Shown: positions 16,831 through 24,862 of the stretch, one piece after another | Layout of the letters: every line of letters starts with the position of its first letter | Numbering within the stretch: position 1 is the first letter of the stretch | Assembly (NCBI GenBank): GCA_021732525.1 | Contig: JAKFUU010000007.1 | Location: forward strand, 1-41,327 | Reading direction: 5' to 3' | DNA from: Sphingomonadaceae bacterium | GTDB taxonomy: Bacteria > Pseudomonadota > Alphaproteobacteria > Sphingomonadales > Sphingomonadaceae | DNA length: 41,327 nucleotides | The notes under the pieces: model-generated | Databases searched by the model: none | Told to the model about the DNA's origin: nothing | The model's input: only the letters and a program-made list of their open reading frames with translations | Position numbers and translations under genes: made by a program

Positions 16831-17643
16831 TTAGCTTTGGCACCGTGCACAATAAAAAGTCGACCGCCCCGAATCGACGCGCCGCATAACCACCCGTCCG
16901 CAGCGGCAATCCTCGCCCTCACGCCCGTAAACCAGCCATTCTTTGGCAAAATAGCCAAGCTCGCCGCCGGGTGCGGCAAAATCGCGCAGCGTGGAGCCGC
17001 CCGCTAATATCGCCGAGGCCAGAACCCCTTTGATCGCGGCCACCAGCTTTTGCAGCTTGGCCTTGCTGATTTGCCCGGCGGGCTTCATCGGCGCGATTCC
17101 GGCGAGGAACAGGGCCTCGCAAACGTAAATATTGCCCAGCCCCGCGACGATAGTTTGATTGAGCAGCATCGCCTTGATCGGCGCAGTGCGGCCCGCGATG
17201 GCGGCTTGCAAGGCGGCGGTGTCAAAGGCATCGGACAAAGGCTCCGGCCCCATGGCGATGAAGGCCTTATATTGCCCGACCTGCGATACGGGCACGATAT
17301 CGAGCGAGCCGAAACGGCGCGGATCATTCAGCGCCGCGATCCGCCCCGATTCGGTTTCGATGACAAAATGATCGTGCTTTTCGATTTTAGCCGGATCCAC
17401 GCGCCAGCGGCCCGACATGCCGAGATGGAAAATCAGCGCATCATCGCGGTCGGTATGGATCAGGCCATATTTCGCCCGCCGCGACAGGCCGGTGATCCGC
17501 GCGCCCGTCAACCGTTGGCGCAAATCGGGCGGCATCGGCCAACGCAGATCGGCGCGGCGCGGTTCGGCGCGCAAAATACGTTCCCCTTCGAGCACGGCGC
17601 GAAGGCCAGCAACGGTCGTTTCCACTTCGGGTAATTCGGGCAT
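16831..17643 (-). CDS. mutM: Formamidopyrimidine-DNA glycosylase (Fpg)
   Basis: A 270-residue bifunctional base-excision repair enzyme that removes 8-oxoguanine and formamidopyrimidines and nicks the abasic site. The N-terminus MPELPEVETT provides the catalytic Pro2 and Glu3; Lys58 (RRAKYG) is the conserved active-site lysine. The helix-two-turn-helix region includes NQTIVAGLGNIYVCEALF. A C-terminal zinc finger is complete: CRC near 246-248 and YCARC at the end. It lies upstream of rpsT in the same direction and divergent from ubiE. Confidence 0.96.
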   Translation of the reverse strand: MPELPEVETTVAGLRAVLEGERILRAEPRRADLRWPMPPDLRQRLTGARITGLSRRAKYGLIHTDRDDALIFHLGMSGRWRVDPAKIEKHDHFVIETESGRIAALNDPRRFGSLDIVPVSQVGQYKAFIAMGPEPLSDAFDTAALQAAIAGRTAPIKAMLLNQTIVAGLGNIYVCEALFLAGIAPMKPAGQISKAKLQKLVAAIKGVLASAILAGGSTLRDFAAPGGELGYFAKEWLVYGREGEDCRCGRVVMRRVDSGRSTFYCARCQS

Positions 17644-17717
17644 AATGGAGCTCCCACTTGGTGAAATTCCCCTATCACCCTTTGCGGCCCACGCAACTAT
17701 CGGCTAGGGGGTGCCTT

Positions 17718-18449
17718 ATGAGCGAAAAAGTATCCTTTGGTTATGAAGATGTGCCCCCCGAAGAAAAAACCGCGCGCGTCGGCCAGGTGTTCTCTAGCGT
17801 TGCACGCAAATATGATATTATGAATGACGCGATGTCGGGCGGGATGCACCGAATGTGGAAGGATAAATTCGTCCGCCGCGTTTCCCCGCGCGCAGGCGAG
17901 GATATTTTGGATATGGCGGGCGGCACCGGCGATATTGCCTTTCGCATGGAAAAGTCGGGCGCGGCGATCACCGTCGCCGATATCAACGCCGATATGCTTG
18001 CCGTGGGGATGGAGCGCGCGGTCCAGCGCGGTGTTAGCTCGATGGTGTGGAGCGAGCAAAATGCCGAGACGCTCAGCTTCCCGGCGCGGCATTTCGATTC
18101 CTATACAATCGCCTTTGGCATCCGCAATGTCACCGATATTCCAAAGGCGCTCGGCGAAGCGCACCGGGTTTTGCGCTATGGCGGCCGCTTTTTCTGCCTC
18201 GAATTTTCGACGGTCGAATGGCCGGGGCTGGCCGAAGCCTATGATCTCTATTCGCATAAGCTGCTGCCCAAATTGGGCAAGGTGATTGCCGGCGACGAAG
18301 ATAGTTACCGGTATCTTGCCGAATCGATCCGCCGCTTTCCCAATATGGAAACGTTTGGGAGCATGATTGCCGATGCCGGATTTGTGCAAACCAAGGTCGA
18401 GCCGATCCTGGGCGGGTTGGTCGCCATCCACAGCGGTTGGAAGGTTTGA
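17718..18449 (+). CDS. ubiE: Ubiquinone/menaquinone C-methyltransferase UbiE
   Basis: A 243-residue class I SAM-dependent methyltransferase. The SAM-binding motif ILDMAGGTGDIAFRM spans residues 63-77 and the UbiE-specific segments are clear: SVARKYDIMNDAMSGGMHRMWK and AFGIRNVTDIPKAL. It performs the C-methylation step of ubiquinone synthesis at the cytoplasmic membrane. The ATG at 17718 is the family start; an upstream open frame to 17658 overlaps the mutM promoter side and is not conserved. ubiB follows 124 bases downstream. Confidence 0.95.
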   Translation: MSEKVSFGYEDVPPEEKTARVGQVFSSVARKYDIMNDAMSGGMHRMWKDKFVRRVSPRAGEDILDMAGGTGDIAFRMEKSGAAITVADINADMLAVGMERAVQRGVSSMVWSEQNAETLSFPARHFDSYTIAFGIRNVTDIPKALGEAHRVLRYGGRFFCLEFSTVEWPGLAEAYDLYSHKLLPKLGKVIAGDEDSYRYLAESIRRFPNMETFGSMIADAGFVQTKVEPILGGLVAIHSGWKV

Positions 18450-18467
18450 AGATGGGCCACGAAAATA

Positions 18468-18566
18468 AGCCCCTCCCCTTCAGGGGAGGGGACGGGGGTG
18501 GGGGTTCTCAGCCTTGCGCTGTGCTGATAAGCCCCACCCCAACCCCTCCGCTAAAGAGGAGGGGCT
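18468..18566. repeat. Palindromic GC-rich intergenic repeat between ubiE and ubiB
   Basis: Three nested inverted repeats are seen. CCCCTCCCC/GGGGAGGGG forms a perfect nine-pair hairpin (18470-18478 with 18483-18491, loop TTCA). GGGGTGGGG (18495-18503) pairs with CCCCACCCC (18532-18540). An outer AGCCCCTCC/GGAGGGGCT pair (18468-18476, 18558-18566) closes the unit. This layout is that of a REP-like palindromic element. A degraded similar stretch (GGGAGGGGGTGG) is seen near 36470. The right arm supplies the ribosome-binding site of ubiB. Confidence 0.75.
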
Positions 18567-18573
18567 ACCTATT

Positions 18574-20124
18574 ATGACACGCCCGATCACGCATATCTTC
18601 CGGCTGCTCAAATGGGGCCGTATCTTGGCCCGTCATGGCGCATTGCGGGCCATTGAGGCCGACCGCAACACGCCGGCCCAAGTCAAACGGCTATGCCGGA
18701 TTGCGCGGCTGGGCACGATACAGCCCAAAGCGCCAGATTATGCCGGCGCCTTTACCGCGATTGGCCCGGCAGCGATCAAGCTCGGTCAAACGCTGGCCAC
18801 CCGCCCCGATATTATCGGTGTTGATGCGGCGCGCAATCTGCTGACTTTACAGGACCAATTGCCGCCCGCGCCCTTTGACGGCGTTTACCGCGAAATTGAC
18901 ATGTCGCTGAACAAGCCCGCCGCCGAATTATTCGCATCGATTGATCCGGTCGCGGTCGGTTCCGCCTCGATTGCGCAGGTCCATAAGGCGGTTACCAGCG
19001 ACGGCAAATTGGTCGCGGTTAAAGTCTTGCGCCCCGGCATCCGCGAGCAGTTCGCACGCGATATCGAGACCTATGAATGGGCCGCAGCGCATTTGGAGGC
19101 GCTGGGCGGCGAAGCGGCAAGGCTGCGGCCGCAGTTGGTCATTGCCAATCTGAAACGCTGGACCTTGCGCGAGCTTGATCTGCGCCGCGAGGCCGCCAGC
19201 GCGTCGGAGCTTAAAGAAGCGATGGTTGCGGTTGACGGCTATGAGATACCCGCGATCGACTGGGACCGGACATCGGGCCGGGTGTTGACGCTCGACTGGG
19301 TGGATGGCATCAAGATTGCGGATATTGATGCGCTGAAGGCCGCGGGGCATGATTTGGGTAAGCTTGCCGAAAAGCTCGTGCTTACCTTTCTGCGCCAAGC
19401 GATCGCCGAGGGTTTTTTCCACGCCGATATGCATCAGGGCAACCTGTTCGTTAAAGCCGATGGTGCCATCGTGGCGATCGATTTTGGCATCATGGGCCGG
19501 ATCAACCGGCAGGCGCGTTTTTGGCTCGCAGAGATCCTCTATGGGCTAACGACGGGCAATTACAGCCGCGTTGCCGAGATCCATTTTGAGGCGCAATATG
19601 TGCCCAGCTATCACAATGTCGATGAATTTGCGACCGCGCTGCGCGCCGTGGGCGAACCGACACGCGGCAAGCCGGTAAGCGAGCTTTCGGTCGGGCAAAT
19701 GCTCGACAGCTTATTTGCGATCACCCGCGATTTCGACATGGCGACGCAGCCGCATCTGTTGCTGCTGCAAAAAACCATGGTGATGGTCGAAGGCATCGCG
19801 ACCAGCCTCAATCCCGATATCAACATGTGGGATATATCCGCGCCCTATGTGCGCGAATGGATTCGCGGCGAATTGGGCCCCGAAGCGATGGTGGCGGACG
19901 GCCTGCGCAAACAGGCCGACACGGTGAAGCTGATCCCCGACCTGATCCGCCGATTGGACGACCAGCTACCCAAAAAAGGCGGCGCGCCCGAACCACCGCC
20001 CTTGCCGCAAATCAAACTGATGTGGGACAAAAAGGACCGATCAGGCGGCGGATTTTGGCGCGGCTTGGTCATGGTGATACTGGCCGCAGCCGCAGGCGCA
20101 GCGGCAATGCGGGCTTGGGGATAG
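18574..20124 (+). CDS. ubiB: UbiB, atypical ABC1/ADCK-type kinase for ubiquinone synthesis
   Basis: A 516-residue protein of the ABC1 kinase-like family needed for ubiquinone biosynthesis (older literature: 2-octaprenylphenol 6-hydroxylase component). Diagnostic motifs are present: the KxGQ motif at 69-72 (IKLGQTLATRPDI), an Ala-rich loop GSASIAQVHKA at 129-139 in place of a Gly loop, Lys150, HADMHQGN at 283-290 and the DFG at 303-305. A C-terminal hydrophobic segment (GLVMVILAAAAGAAAMRA) anchors it in the membrane. The start ATG has GAGGAGGGG nine bases upstream, contributed by the preceding repeat. A longer open frame to 18514 lies inside that repeat and is rejected. Confidence 0.94.
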   Translation: MTRPITHIFRLLKWGRILARHGALRAIEADRNTPAQVKRLCRIARLGTIQPKAPDYAGAFTAIGPAAIKLGQTLATRPDIIGVDAARNLLTLQDQLPPAPFDGVYREIDMSLNKPAAELFASIDPVAVGSASIAQVHKAVTSDGKLVAVKVLRPGIREQFARDIETYEWAAAHLEALGGEAARLRPQLVIANLKRWTLRELDLRREAASASELKEAMVAVDGYEIPAIDWDRTSGRVLTLDWVDGIKIADIDALKAAGHDLGKLAEKLVLTFLRQAIAEGFFHADMHQGNLFVKADGAIVAIDFGIMGRINRQARFWLAEILYGLTTGNYSRVAEIHFEAQYVPSYHNVDEFATALRAVGEPTRGKPVSELSVGQMLDSLFAITRDFDMATQPHLLLLQKTMVMVEGIATSLNPDINMWDISAPYVREWIRGELGPEAMVADGLRKQADTVKLIPDLIRRLDDQLPKKGGAPEPPPLPQIKLMWDKKDRSGGGFWRGLVMVILAAAAGAAAMRAWG

Positions 20125-20163
20125 CGGTGATGTAAGGGGGCCTAGGTTGTATCGACATTCAGC

Positions 20164-21633
20164 TCAGGCTACGCCCAAAGTTTTTGCAACCGCATCGGAC
20201 CAGCCGGTTAACCGCGCGGCGCGCACGGCTGGGTTGATCGTTGGCGAAAATTTTTCAACCGGCCCGCGCATCGCGGCGGCATCGGCCAGCGAGTCATATA
20301 GCCCCGCGCCCACGCCCGCCAGCATCGCCGCGCCCAGCGCCGTGGTTTCGATGAAGGCCGGGCGCTCGACGGTGATGTCCAAAATATCGGCCAAATCCTG
20401 CGCCATCCAATCATTGGCCACCATACCGCCGTCAATCCGCAATTCCTGCCAATCGCAACCATCGGCGCCATAGGCGGTTTTCAAGTCATGCGCCTGATGC
20501 GCCATAGCCTCCAGCGCGGCGCGGGCAATATGCGCTTTGGTCGCCGAAAAACTCAGCCCGCTGATCATGCCGCGCGCATCGGGCCGCCAATAAGGCGCGC
20601 CCAGCCCCGATAAAGCCGGCACGAAATAGACACCGCCATTATCCGCAACGCTGCGCGCCAGCGGCTCGGTTTCGGGGGCCTTGCCGATCAAGCCCAGATC
20701 ATCGCGCAGCCATTGGATCAGCGATCCGGCAACAAAAACCGATCCTTCGAGCGCATAATTACGCTCCCCATTCAATTGCCACACGATAGTGGACAGCAGC
20801 TTATTTTTCGATTGCGGCAAGCGCCGCCCGGTTTGCGTCAGGATGAAGGCACCGGTGCCGAAGGTCGCTTTGGTCTGGCCCGGCTCCAAACACCCCTGGC
20901 CGATGGTCGCCGCTTGCTGATCGCCCGCCATGCCGGTGATCTTTATCGGCCTGCCAAAAAGCGCGGGCAGCGTGGTGCCCATATCGCCCGCGCAATCGGT
21001 GATTTCGGGCAATATACCGCGCGGCACATCAAACAGGCTGAGCAGACCGTCGTCCCAGCCGCTGCTGCCGATCGCCATTAACGCGGTGCGCGATGCGTTG
21101 GTGGCATCGGACATATGCGCGCCGCCCGTCAGGCGGTGAACAAGATAGCTCTCAATCGTGCCCACCGCCAGATTATTGCCCGCTTCCATCAATTGCGGCC
21201 AATTTTTGAGCGCCCAGCCGATTTTGCTGCCGCTAAAATAAGGATCGAGCAGCAATCCAGTCTTGGCCTGCACCATATCCTCATGCCCGGCATTTTTCAG
21301 CGCGGCGCAAATATCCGCTGTCCGCCGATCTTGCCAGACGATTGCGGGAGCCAAAGGCTCACCGCTCCGCCGGTCCCAAAATACGACCGTTTCGCGCTGA
21401 TTGGTGATGCCGATGCAGGCAATCCGGTCGGTGCCGCCCGCCTGCGTCACCATCGCCTGCGCACAGGCGAGCGTCTTGGTCCATATTTCGGCGGCGTCAT
21501 GTTCGACCAAACCCGGCGCAGGATAATATTGTGTAAGCGCCTCCTGCGCGCTGCTCATCAGCTTGCCATCCGCCGCGAATAGCATCGCGCGGGTCGAGGT
21601 GGTGCCTTCATCGATGACCAAGATATATCTCAT
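20164..21633 (-). CDS. glpK: Glycerol kinase
   Basis: A 489-residue FGGY-family kinase converting glycerol to glycerol-3-phosphate. The N-terminus MRYILVIDEGTTSTRAMLF carries the phosphate-binding DEGTTSTR at 8-15. GITNQRETVVFWD and PAIVWQDRRT form the glycerol-binding region, and the FGGY C-terminal block is DGGMVANDWMAQDLADIL. The ATG at 21633 has GGGGAGG about ten bases upstream. The frame stays open to 21915 through a large inverted repeat, but that extension has no kinase similarity. It lies convergent with ubiB and divergent from the symporter gene. No glpF or glpD is in the window. Confidence 0.95.
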   Translation of the reverse strand: MRYILVIDEGTTSTRAMLFAADGKLMSSAQEALTQYYPAPGLVEHDAAEIWTKTLACAQAMVTQAGGTDRIACIGITNQRETVVFWDRRSGEPLAPAIVWQDRRTADICAALKNAGHEDMVQAKTGLLLDPYFSGSKIGWALKNWPQLMEAGNNLAVGTIESYLVHRLTGGAHMSDATNASRTALMAIGSSGWDDGLLSLFDVPRGILPEITDCAGDMGTTLPALFGRPIKITGMAGDQQAATIGQGCLEPGQTKATFGTGAFILTQTGRRLPQSKNKLLSTIVWQLNGERNYALEGSVFVAGSLIQWLRDDLGLIGKAPETEPLARSVADNGGVYFVPALSGLGAPYWRPDARGMISGLSFSATKAHIARAALEAMAHQAHDLKTAYGADGCDWQELRIDGGMVANDWMAQDLADILDITVERPAFIETTALGAAMLAGVGAGLYDSLADAAAMRGPVEKFSPTINPAVRAARLTGWSDAVAKTLGVA

Positions 21634-21746
21634 ATTGCGCTGACCTCCCCCTGCTCCCCATGCAGTAACAAATCCATTGTAAGCAACGATAGCGGCATTT
21701 GCGCAGCAGGCAAAGCATCCACGCCGTTCGCCCGCATCTTTTCCTA

Positions 21747-21884
21747 TAGAGTCTGTTTCAGTTACACTGAAACATTGACGGCACCAGCCCACTCCCCCAC
21801 CCGGCCACCCATAGCATATCCTGACTGGGTGGCCGGGTGGGGGAGTGGGCTGGTGCCGCTTCCACATAAGTGGAAAAAACTCTA
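21747..21884. repeat. Nested inverted-repeat element with a 33-bp perfect palindrome
   Basis: Between glpK and the symporter gene, bases 21779-21811 are the exact reverse complement of 21826-21858 (33 pairs, 14-base loop). It is flanked by an eight-pair hairpin on the left (GTTTCAGT 21755-21762, ACTGAAAC 21766-21773) and a six-pair hairpin on the right (TTCCAC 21860-21865, GTGGAA 21870-21875). All are enclosed by TAGAGT (21747-21752) and ACTCTA (21879-21884). The rest of the 458-base gap (21634-22091) shows no gene. The layout suggests a small mobile palindromic element or a very strong bidirectional terminator. Confidence 0.85.
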
Positions 21885-22091
21885 GGCCATAAGCGGCGGC
21901 ATTCCGGCGGCGCAAAGCGGGATTAACTTTGGCGTCATTTTTGCCGCGCGGAAACGGTTGGTTTCATTAAAGTCAGATCAAAACAGGATACAGTTGTTAT
22001 TGGGATGCGAATATTCCATAGTCCGCGCAGAGAATAGGAAAGCGGCACATATAACGGCGCGATGCGGCCGCCGCATGAGGGAGAGAAGGAC

Positions 22092-23633
22092 ATGTTTCAA
22101 GAAAGCGGTTCCGCGCTGCAGATCGCGATATTTTTCGGCCTTACTGCCCTCATCGCGCTGCTGACCTATTGGAAAGTGCATGGCAAGGGCGCGGGCCGCA
22201 ACAGCGATGCCAAGGATGTTTTCCTGGCAGGCGGGGGGCTAAGCTGGCTATTTGTCGCCGGTTCGATCACGCTCACCAACCTATCAACCGAACAATTGGT
22301 GGGGATGAATGGCAATCAGATGCTGCTGCTCGCCTGGTGGGAGATATCGGGCTTTGTCGGCCTGATGATCCTGGCGTTCGTTTTTGTGCCTATCTATTAT
22401 CGCAACAAATGCACCACCGTCACGGAGCTTTTGGAGCGCCGGTATAACGGCGGCAGCATCCGCACGGTCATTTCGGCCTTGTTCCTGATTGGCAATGTGC
22501 TGATTTACCTGCCCGCCGCCCTATATAGCGGTAGCTTGTTTCTGCAATCGTTGTTTGGCACCGACTATTCGCTGCTGGTCTATGCCATTCCGATGACGAT
22601 CATTGCTGCGGCTTATACGATCACCGGGGGGCTACGTGCGGTGGCGGTGATGGATACTTATTCGGGCATCGGTATGCTTGCTATTGCCCTGCTGGTCGTG
22701 ATTCTCGCTTTGGCGGCAGTCAATTTTGATATTTGGACGGGCGTTCCCGAATTTCGCACCAGCATGGTTGGTGCGCTCGATTCGCCCATTCCGTTCCATA
22801 CATTGTTTACCGGCATGATTTTCATTCAGATATTCTATTGGTCAACGAACCAGAATATCACCCAAAAGGCAATGGCCGCGCCCACGGTGAAAGAGGCGCA
22901 GAAGGGCGTTTTTGCCGCCGCCGCCGTGCGGATTTTGGTGATCCCGGCAATCGTGGTGATTCCCGGCGTCGTTGCTTACAAGCTGTTCGGCGATGTTAAC
23001 GATGCCGCTTACGGCATGTTGGTGGCGCAGGTATTGCCCGGATGGATGTCGGGCGCTTTTGCCGCGCTGATGGCGGCGGCGGTGATCGCGCATACCAGCG
23101 CCATTCTGAATAGTTCGGTGGCGCTTTATACGATCGATTTTCACGATAAATTTATCCGTCCGGTGGAAAAACCGTGGATGATTTCGGCGGTGGCATCGGT
23201 GGTGCTAACGATCACGACGATCCTGATGATCCCGGTTTTCGATAATCCGGAGGCCAGCATCATCAATCTGTTGCAAGAGTTGAACGGGCTGTTTTCGATG
23301 CCGATCCTGTCGGCCTTTATCGCTGGCCTGTTATTTCGCAATGTCGATGCCCGCGCCGCAATCGCCGGGCTGTTATGGGGCTTTGGCAGCTATGCCTTTC
23401 ACAATTTCATCCTTTACAAACCGCAAGAGGCCTTTGGCGGTCAAACCTATTATCAACATTGGGGCATGACCGGGCTGCATTATATTGATGTGATGGTCAT
23501 TGTGCTGGTAACATCGGTGCTGATGGCCTTGCTCGTCAACCGAGTGATATTTGGCAACCGGGCGGTGTTCGTTCTGAGCGCCGAAGGCAAAAGGCTGCGC
23601 GGTGCCGAAAATGCGCGGCTGGAAAGCCTATAG
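22092..23633 (+). CDS. Sodium:solute symporter family transporter (SSS, SGLT-like)
   Basis: A 513-residue polytopic membrane protein with about 14 hydrophobic segments. The family signature is near the N-terminus: AGGGLSWLFVAGSITLTNLS followed by TEQLVGMNGNQM, closely resembling the sugar-transporting vSGLT branch. Later segments include IFYWSTNQNITQKAMAA, also SGLT-like. It should couple Na+ entry to uptake of a small organic solute, perhaps a sugar or polyol; the neighbouring glpK invites but does not prove a glycerol-related substrate. The ATG at 22092 has GAGAGAAGGA immediately upstream. Confidence 0.9.
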   Translation: MFQESGSALQIAIFFGLTALIALLTYWKVHGKGAGRNSDAKDVFLAGGGLSWLFVAGSITLTNLSTEQLVGMNGNQMLLLAWWEISGFVGLMILAFVFVPIYYRNKCTTVTELLERRYNGGSIRTVISALFLIGNVLIYLPAALYSGSLFLQSLFGTDYSLLVYAIPMTIIAAAYTITGGLRAVAVMDTYSGIGMLAIALLVVILALAAVNFDIWTGVPEFRTSMVGALDSPIPFHTLFTGMIFIQIFYWSTNQNITQKAMAAPTVKEAQKGVFAAAAVRILVIPAIVVIPGVVAYKLFGDVNDAAYGMLVAQVLPGWMSGAFAALMAAAVIAHTSAILNSSVALYTIDFHDKFIRPVEKPWMISAVASVVLTITTILMIPVFDNPEASIINLLQELNGLFSMPILSAFIAGLLFRNVDARAAIAGLLWGFGSYAFHNFILYKPQEAFGGQTYYQHWGMTGLHYIDVMVIVLVTSVLMALLVNRVIFGNRAVFVLSAEGKRLRGAENARLESL

Positions 23634-23652
23634 ACGCCGATTGCGGGCGGGA

Positions 23653-24786
23653 TTACGCCAGCAGCAAATCGGCGAGCTTGGCCCGGTGCCACGCGGCATC
23701 GCCATGTTGTGATGCGTGAAATATCGCGGCACGGCGGTGCAAGCCGGCATCACAATCATGCGTAAAGCCAAAGCCGCCGTGAAATTGGATCGCCCGGTCG
23801 GCGGCGTAGCTATAGGCACGATCCGCCGCGGCTTTCGCCATATGCACCGCAACCTTCCCCGCGCCTTGATCGGCAAAATTATACGCCGCGCTATAGAGGA
23901 GCGAGCGCGCCTTTTCATATTCGATATAGGCGTTCACGGTTGGATGTTTTAGCGCTTGATAACCGCCGATCACAGCGCCAAATTGCTTGCGCGTTTGCAG
24001 ATAATCGGCGGTGGTGTCGATAACTCGCTGCGCGCCGCCGCACATTTCCGCCGATTGCAACAACAAAGCGGCCCGGTCAATATGCGAAAGCGCAGCGGCG
24101 GCCTTATCCTGATCAAGCAAAGCTGTGCGCGGCAAGGTGACACCGTCCAGCGTTATGGCCGCGCTGCGTTTGGTTTCATCCACAATCGCCTCGCGGCGCA
24201 GCGCCCCAGCGGGCAAATCGCCGGGGGTTAGGAGCAGCAGCGCGGGGGAACCCTCCCACAGAACGCTGGCGATCATCAGCTGCGCGGCTTCGCCCCATTG
24301 GACAAATTGCTTCTCGCCCGAAAGACGGATTTGTTCACCGCCACCGTCCACATCGGCCTTTGCGGTGGCGGTGATATGCGCCAAATCCCAATCACCATGC
24401 GGTTCAAACAGCGCGATGCTGGCGGGCATTCCTTGCGCCAATTGCGGCAGCCAAGCGGCTTTTTGCGCGCCATTCCCGCCCGCAATCAACGCCTGCGCCA
24501 CCAGCGCCGATGCGATAAAAGGGGAGGCCAACATCCGGCGGCCCATTTGTTCTGCAACCGGAACCACTTCGGCCAGCGACAGGCCAGCCCCGCCAAACTC
24601 CTGCGGAATGGCGATCGCGGTCCAGCCCAGCGCGGCCATTTCGGACCAGAGCGCTTCGTCAAAACCGGCCGGGCTATCCATCAGCTTGCGGACGCGCTCC
24701 ATCGGCGATTTATCCCGGCAAAAATTGGCCGCAATATCAAGCAGGTCAATCTGCGCCTCGCTATATCCCAATCCGGCAAAATCCAT
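23653..24786 (-). CDS. Acyl-CoA dehydrogenase family protein
   Basis: A 377-residue FAD-dependent dehydrogenase. The N-terminal helical domain has the IPQEFGGAGLSLAEVVPVAE block, the central beta domain is shorter and divergent, and the C-terminal domain carries TRKQFGAVIGGYQALKHP and AIQFHGGFGFTHDCD. A catalytic Glu is not obvious in the usual place. The layout is closest to the small ACAD subunits found in steroid or branched-substrate catabolism, some of which work as heteromers, but no partner subunit lies nearby. It is convergent with the symporter gene and follows the PhoD gene at 76 bases. Substrate unknown. Confidence 0.88.
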   Translation of the reverse strand: MDFAGLGYSEAQIDLLDIAANFCRDKSPMERVRKLMDSPAGFDEALWSEMAALGWTAIAIPQEFGGAGLSLAEVVPVAEQMGRRMLASPFIASALVAQALIAGGNGAQKAAWLPQLAQGMPASIALFEPHGDWDLAHITATAKADVDGGGEQIRLSGEKQFVQWGEAAQLMIASVLWEGSPALLLLTPGDLPAGALRREAIVDETKRSAAITLDGVTLPRTALLDQDKAAAALSHIDRAALLLQSAEMCGGAQRVIDTTADYLQTRKQFGAVIGGYQALKHPTVNAYIEYEKARSLLYSAAYNFADQGAGKVAVHMAKAAADRAYSYAADRAIQFHGGFGFTHDCDAGLHRRAAIFHASQHGDAAWHRAKLADLLLA

Positions 24787-24862
24787 GGCGTTGCTCCGCT
24801 TAACCTGATCTGCATGGTGCGCAGCTTAATAGCTGAAATCAAGCGAAGATTTAACTGCTCGT

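Noticed and set aside
21634-21915. 94-codon upstream extension of glpK
   Set aside because: It runs through the large palindrome, has no kinase similarity, and the ATG at 21633 has a strong ribosome-binding site and the family N-terminus.
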